Origin: Elysia chlorotica
Lineage: Eukaryota > Mollusca > Gastropoda > Plakobranchidae
NCBI GenBank assembly: GCA_003991915.1
Contig: RQTK01000016.1
Coordinates: 446,275 to 510,274, forward strand
Reading direction: 5' to 3'
Length of the DNA: 64,000 bases
The position numbers and the translations under genes are program-made. Numbering within the stretch: position 1 is the stretch's first letter; each line of letters begins with the position of its first letter. Shown one piece after another: positions 58,462 to 64,000 of the stretch. The notes below the pieces were generated by a model that was given only the letters and a program-made list of their open reading frames with translations, was not told the DNA's origin and made no database searches.

Positions 58462-61400
58462 CTAGACACGGAGGAAGGGAATAAGTAATGTGAGATTCTT
58501 ATGCCGGGACAAATGCAAAACATGAAATATGCCTTTAGTATAAATTAGATGCAGTGGGAACCTAAAAAAAACAAAGTCAGATAATTTGAAGTTCTCATGA
58601 ACCAAAATTGACAAGAAGGTAGATTTTTTTGCTTTTACTTTTATAAGAATGTAACTCATAAGTCAAAGTATTTCTGATTTGATTCTCATAACTCCACACG
58701 GTCATAGTATTTTTTCTGCAATGCTCATTAAATCACACTATTTTTAGGGTTTTTCCAATATTCAAACCTTTTGAACTAATAAAGAAATAATACATTTTTT
58801 TGCAGATTTGAACAGTTCAGCTTCCTATCTTTGAAATGAAGTTTCTATTTCACTGTAAATTTACAAAAAATTGGCATCACCAACCACCTTTCTTCTACAA
58901 TTCTGGTGGTAGTAATTTTGAGTGAGGCCTGAGCGATCTCAAAATGGCAGGCTTGTAATAGATTTTTCAGTAAAATTTGCCATTGTTTTCATTTACTTTA
59001 AGAATAACACGAGGCTCATGACAATTCATTGTCATTGTTGTGTAGATCGAAACATTGGGTGTTCTAAGTCACTACAAATAGTGACGGTGAAAGTAGAAGT
59101 CCTCAAATAGAAGTTGTCAGCCATATAGACATGTCTAGTTTACTTCTACTTTTGGTTTCACTACTTGGGGCAGGAGATCAAGTCTACAACAAAACAGTTT
59201 GTTGCGACCCTCTTAGCAAAAACCAGTATACCAGTGATATTACATGTCTGAGATCTCCTGTATACCTGCGATGTGCAAGTGGTTGAAAGCAGCAATGGAT
59301 TGGGAAGTGAGAGCATGATTGACAATTATGCAAGGCAAAGTCGTTTGATGGATAAATGGATATAACCCTGTAAAAAAGATAAGACAAGTCAATTTTTCAG
59401 ACTTACCTTTTCTCTAAAAATGTTTTCCCGTTAATATGGTTGCGCCCCATAGCTGTAGCCTTCCATGCAAAGTGAGCACCCTGGGGATATAAAAAGGATA
59501 TTATTCATTTAGTAGACATAACATCTAGTTTTCCAAATGACAAAATTCAAAGTAGATAAAAAATTGGACTAAAAATAGACAGCTATATTATTGTTGAATA
59601 TCCTGCAAATCGCAAGGCAGGAAACATGCGTTTGTCATTTTCAGTTGAATGATTCTTAATTCTCTTTTGAGAGCGTTGCCTGCAAATGAGCTTGCTGTCA
59701 ATATTGTTTACTCATGCTTAAGCTTTGTATCTATGATGGCTCACATTTTTGTCACGTTAAGCCTAAGTTAGTGTTTTCAATTTGCTCAAAGGTGCCTTAA
59801 AAAATTCATAAAACTTCAAGAGTTTTTACGTTACAAAGAAAAAATTGGTATCATTGTCATTGGCAGATAGTGTTGCATACTTTGTTGGTCTGCTCAGTTT
59901 TATTGCATTTGAATTGTTTAAAATTTTGGTTTGGACTACTTATGGGGAGAAATAAAACCTAATGGGCTTAAGCAAGTCAAACTTGAAATGTTAAATGCAA
60001 TTCATTTGTTTAATTTATAAATATTAAAGTAGATTATTTAAGGTACCGGGTAGTTAAAGGTTTCATTTTATGACTGAATTTGTTCAAGAAATTCTCAGTG
60101 ATTTTTTTGCTCAAATGGTAAATTATTCAAATAAATAACCCAAAAGTTACTAGTTCTATAGCTGAACTTCCTATAGTTTCAGTCCATAAACTTACAACTT
60201 GCATAAGGATCAAACAACTGAAGGGGTCTGAAATTCAACACATTTTGACAAATTCTGAGCCAATACCATTGAGACTTTATTGAAAGGGATGTGCTTCTTC
60301 CAATACTAGTAATGATTCGTTCAATGTTCTATTTTTAAGTAAACTTCCTTACTGAAGGATTGGGTACCGAAGTCCCTATTTTCTCATAACTTGTCAGATG
60401 TGACTTGGGTGTGGTATTGAATTGACCCCTTCAATTACTGTACTAGAGGAACTATAAAAATTATCTTGTGATTCTTTTCTTATCCATTTGTTTTTAAGTT
60501 TAAGCTGGTGACTGTTTTACCATGGTGTACAGTTGAACTTACAGATGGGTCACACTGGTACAGATAGGGCTTCTCTTCATCCGCATTCCATCCCGCTAAC
60601 AGTAGGGACACACCAAATGGACGCACTCCTCTGGGAGAGAATTGACACCAATGTTTGCAATACAGTTAGTGATGTTCTATCACAATGAGATAAAGGAGGT
60701 AGATTGAACCTTGCTATTCTCAGGTCACAAGTTTGTTTTTACCCATGGTTTCATAAACATCATAAAATTAAAACCAAATATAGAAAGAAAGCATTGATTA
60801 AAACATAACAAAAAATGAAATTGAAACATATATAGATGCTTTAGGATTTCCCTGCCAATAATTATTTTCCCTAAGGACATAAGCAGGCACTGATATGGGG
60901 AAGAATACTTTTTTTCCACGATTTAAAAACACAAAACTATTCAAGATCTTTTCTAGAATTTTTCAAGCGCATGAAAGATTTTTACAACTTATATGGAAGT
61001 ATTCTTAGCAATTCATTAAAAAAATAGAAAATTTAAAGAAGGAGTTCAGATTTCTTTTGTGAGCGGGAGTGTTGATGATCTGAAAACCGGGAATAAATAA
61101 TTGTGGGAAAGTCCAACTTTTTCCCTTAGCTCGAATATCGGGTCGAATGAAGTGTCGGAAATCAGGTTGAAAAACGAAAAACCGAAATTCCGACAACTCG
61201 TTGGGTTGCTGTCGGTAAAATACCACTACCTCTTGGTGTGCCAGCCAGTAAAGCTGCCAGAACTTAGTATTTGGAACCCTTCACCAGACAGCCTTGTTGC
61301 TGACTATGGGTGTTGAGAAACAAAAACCAAGCTGGTCTGAGCCATTGTTTGTTTGTTTTGCTGCTTAACTTCCAACATCAGCATTATATTATGGACAGGC

Positions 61401-64000
61401 CCCAAGACTGACACATAATTTTACAATATATATGATTTTCAACATCTGAGAAATGTATGTGCTGCCACACACAAGACAGAGCATGTTAAACTGACACCAA
61501 CCCAATCAGCAAGGGTCAGAATCGAAAATGAAATTTTGATTGATCTGTGATTTGAACAAGGGACCTTCTGATCTGGAGACCAAAGCACTGCCACTCGAGC
61601 CTGTTCGTCCCCCTCAGCTGAGCTTGACTCACCCAGACTGTGTGAATTCCTGCATAACATTGGCCACTTTCTGCACCAGCTGGTCCACAGGGATCTGCTC
61701 CTGGTAGGTCAGGTAGTACTGAGACGCCAGTTTGCGCGCCCTCGTCGTTAGAACTCTGCAACAAATAGGTGGTACAAAACAATATTAAATTATGATTTTT
61801 TTTAGACTCTACACACTGGAAAGATTATTGCAAACGTTCGCTTAACATAACTCACAGTTAAACATATACAAGCCACACACACACACACAAAAAAAAAGGG
61901 GGGGGGGGCACTGAATGGTCAAATAAAGAAACGATAAATGGAAGCACCATTTGCAGTGTTGTAACCAGTTGCCTACTAACTAGGACTTAAAGTAACCATA
62001 TTAAACCTGCATGTGAGCCTAATTGTCTGAACTTTTTAGCACCCATCAGCATGCCCAACCTTGACTTAATCTCAACGTTAAAAGGGGACACTTTTTAAAC
62101 CTAAGGCAATTTAGTGAAAATTTCAAAGTTGACAAATAGAAATTTGTTTTGTCATGTCAAAGCTCTTACAAAGTGAACAAGGATCTGTTTGAAACATTTT
62201 TATATACAGTTACGAATTTACATTTTAAAGGTTTTGTTTATCCCATTCGGCTTCAAAGTTAACATACATAGGAATTTTGTGCCAAGTTTTCAGAAGATTT
62301 ACATAAACGATATATTACCTAACTTTGTAACCAATATAACAAATCTGAAGGTATCATAGTCAAAAGGGAGGAAGAGACTAAGAAAGAGGGAGAGAGCAAG
62401 GGTACTTAAATTTGTGGAGAGTGAGAAACAGAGAGAGGGAACTTAAATTTGTGGAGAGAGAGAGAGAGAGAGAGATAGAGACTTAATCTAGGTTCAGGTA
62501 GACTATAGTACAGTGGTCTCCGCGTAAGAACTCTCCTCCTAACAACCTACTCTGTCTTCGTACCCGCTCACCCCACAAAACATAATTCTTTCTATTTAAT
62601 TAACCCCCATACCTGCCCGCTTTTGTCCTCGTATAAAGTGAAAGAACCTGTTTTAACCTTTACGAGCGGTAGACTAGGCTATCTCTTTATTTTTCTTTCC
62701 TTCTCTCTATTTCTCACAGTGGCAGGGATGTCTAAGGGAACGCAATATCCAATTGTACGATTGTATGGTCGATTTCATTTAATTTCCTAAAATTAATTTC
62801 TGATCCTTTCACAAGTCAGTTGACCGTTTCTATAATTCTTACTCTTAGATGTGAGAGGATAATCCGCCTGATCGAAATCAAACAAATCTTTCTTTCCCTA
62901 TCGTCAACTTCCCACATTTGATAGGCTGTGAACTCAAAGTGTCCCTGTCCTACAGCTGTTAAGACGATAACGTAGCCAACCAGCGCATCGCTTTTTCTTA
63001 CATCTCAGCAAGCCATAAAAGCAACAAAGCTGCCAAATCGGCTGCAATCTCGAATACCTCTTGAGTCAATTTTTAAAATATGTCTAATAAAACAGTGAAG
63101 CGAAATATTTACAGTAATTTCTAGTCTCTACTAAACATATGCAATACATTAAACATTTTAGAATGGTGTTTTTTTTATAATCCCAAAGGAGTTAATTCAC
63201 GTCTTCTACTGCCCAAACATGAACCTATATTTACACCTAAACTTGCGCGTAGATCTAAATCTAGCGTTATTATTAAAGAGAATCTGGAATCTATACCTTA
63301 GTTTAGCTACTACAAAGTAAATTCAAGACCTATAAGCCTAGATAAGTGTAGACACATCAGCAGCAAAGTGTGTATGTGTGTGTGTAGTGTTTGGAGGTGT
63401 GTCTGAAGATCACGCTGGATCAGCCGAAAAGTCTGTTAGCTTAGTCTAGCTTCACTTAACTATGCGAGCATCGTAGTAACAGTTGCATACCATCAACTCA
63501 AGCGTAGCAGTTACAATTTTTACTTAGCGTAGTTAAGTTGAAAAATAATCGTTAGAGTTGCATTCGAACCAGGCCTCTAAGCTAATTGTTCCTTTTCTTT
63601 TCTGTCACTTCCAGTTATCTTCTCCTTGTCACTTCACACCTCCAACTAAATATATTTTATTATAAGCATGTAAATGCCATACTCGCTTTATATGCAAGTT
63701 TCAGACACAAGTTCAATTTAGTGCACTAATCACCTGAAGTCTTGCTCCATGATGAGCGTAGTAAGTAATGCTTGAGGTCAACAGAGAACCACTCACCTGA
63801 AGTCTGGTCCCATCCCGCTGTAGACCATTCCAATGCCCCTGGTCACCGGCACAATCTTGTGGATACTGTGCTCATCATACAGAACTGATTTCTGTTTCTT
63901 CTCTGTTGCCAACACAACTCCATTGGTTGCTACAGTGAAAGAGAGTGCCAGATTTATAACTAAATAACTCCAGGACATTACCATACAAAAAATACTTACA
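58287..64000 (-). CDS. PSMA2: 20S proteasome subunit alpha type-2 (5' end outside window)
   Basis: In gene order the exons are 64000 (last base only), 63929-63797, 61755-61633, 60630-60543, 59480-59407 and 58461-58287, all GT-AG and phase-consistent. The 196 visible residues correspond to the part of the roughly 234-residue PSMA2 from the first beta strand to the C-terminus. Family blocks include [69 protein letters not shown] and [19 protein letters not shown]. The N-terminal alpha signature exon lies beyond 64,000. PSMA2 is a non-catalytic subunit of the outer heptameric ring that gates substrate entry in the cytosol and nucleus. The gene converges on the ASB1-like gene. A candidate AATAAA (- strand) is at 57958-57963, about 320 nt past the stop. 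No disruption was seen. Confidence 0.97.
59407..59480 (-). CDS. PSMA2: PSMA2 exon
   Basis: Acceptor TATCCCCAG, donor GTAAGT. It encodes [18 protein letters not shown] then KTFLEK plus two bases of Arg. The [17 protein letters not shown] block is diagnostic of proteasome alpha subunits. Confidence 0.96.
60543..60630 (-). CDS. PSMA2: PSMA2 exon
   Basis: Acceptor TCTCCCAG, donor GTAAGT. It encodes [18 protein letters not shown] and PYLYQCDPS, ending phase 0. The loop NADEEK looks about two residues longer than in vertebrate PSMA2. Confidence 0.96.
61345..61616 (-). mobile_element. SINE family A, full length, PSMA2 intron
   Basis: On the + strand it reads from tail (GCTTAACTTCCAACATCAGC) to head (TTTGAACAAGGGACCTTC, GCCACTCGAGCC). 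It lies in the PSMA2 sense direction, and its head starts about 17 nt after the donor of the exon at 61633. Confidence 0.78.
61633..61755 (-). CDS. PSMA2: PSMA2 exon
   Basis: Acceptor TTTGTTGCAG, donor GTGAGTC. It encodes [20 protein letters not shown] through VMQEFTQS, a highly conserved alpha-2 stretch. A SINE begins about 17 nt beyond its donor. Confidence 0.97.
61756..63796. other. PSMA2: Large PSMA2 intron
   Basis: A 2.04-kb intron with a G-run near 61,900, a GA-rich patch at 62375-62480 and otherwise unique AT-rich DNA. No mobile element recognised. Confidence 0.7.
63797..63929 (-). CDS. PSMA2: PSMA2 exon (first fully visible)
   Basis: Acceptor CACTGTAG, donor GTGAGT. It encodes [20 protein letters not shown] through [11 protein letters not shown] and leaves two bases of an Arg codon. 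The upstream intron is only 70 nt (63930-63999). Its donor GTAAGT is visible, so the last base of the preceding exon is at 64000. Confidence 0.96.

Overview
This is animal nuclear DNA, most likely from a mollusc. The genes are split into short exons with GT-AG introns. The spacer is AT-rich, packed with SINEs, LINE remnants and long GA/CT, GAT, CTT and GACA arrays, and rich in nested AGATCT palindromes. The mollusc assignment is an inference from this repeat style and from the overall resemblance of the proteins to metazoan families. No species marker was seen.

Layout. Positions 1-27,986 are a repeat-dominated mosaic: many GA/CT arrays, several short segmental duplications, a 27-bp minisatellite, a pair of MITE-like elements, a LINE 3' end with an intact 180-codon frame, and an assembly gap inside a GA array. 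The only gene-like sequence there is a duplicated 54-nt exon at 7,633 and one speculative first exon at 23,933. At 27,987-28,559 lie two consecutive coiled-coil exons of an EVI5-type TBC Rab-GAP on the + strand. Their neighbouring exons are not visible. Positions 28,560-40,690 are AT-rich and hold a 20-bp minisatellite with a 100-bp higher-order pattern, a foldback element, a hAT transposase relic, a GC-rich array of 32-bp units with NotI-type palindromes, a duplicated LINE fragment and a decayed reverse transcriptase.

Two well-supported genes fill the right third and converge. An ankyrin-repeat/SOCS-box (ASB1/ASB12-like) gene runs on the + strand from 40,811 to 49,907. Its six exons close perfectly in phase to a 353-residue protein ending in textbook BC and Cul5 boxes. 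PSMA2, the proteasome alpha-2 subunit, runs on the - strand from the right edge to a stop at 58,287. Five exons are visible and the N-terminal exon lies beyond the window. ASB proteins are substrate receptors of Cullin-5 ubiquitin ligases and PSMA2 is part of the 20S core. Both therefore belong broadly to the ubiquitin-proteasome pathway, but I infer no functional link from their adjacency. Between them, 49,908-58,286 is intergenic with two SINEs, a tandem duplication and a LINE endonuclease relic.

One SINE family (tRNA-like head, shared body, tail ending near ACGTTGGACGTTAA) occurs about 20 times in both orientations, including introns of both genes. No CRISPR, operon or prokaryotic feature is present, and I found no clear candidate for an undescribed system. 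The strongest leads are the orphan and duplicated EVI5 exons, the foldback element, the palindrome array and the SINE family.
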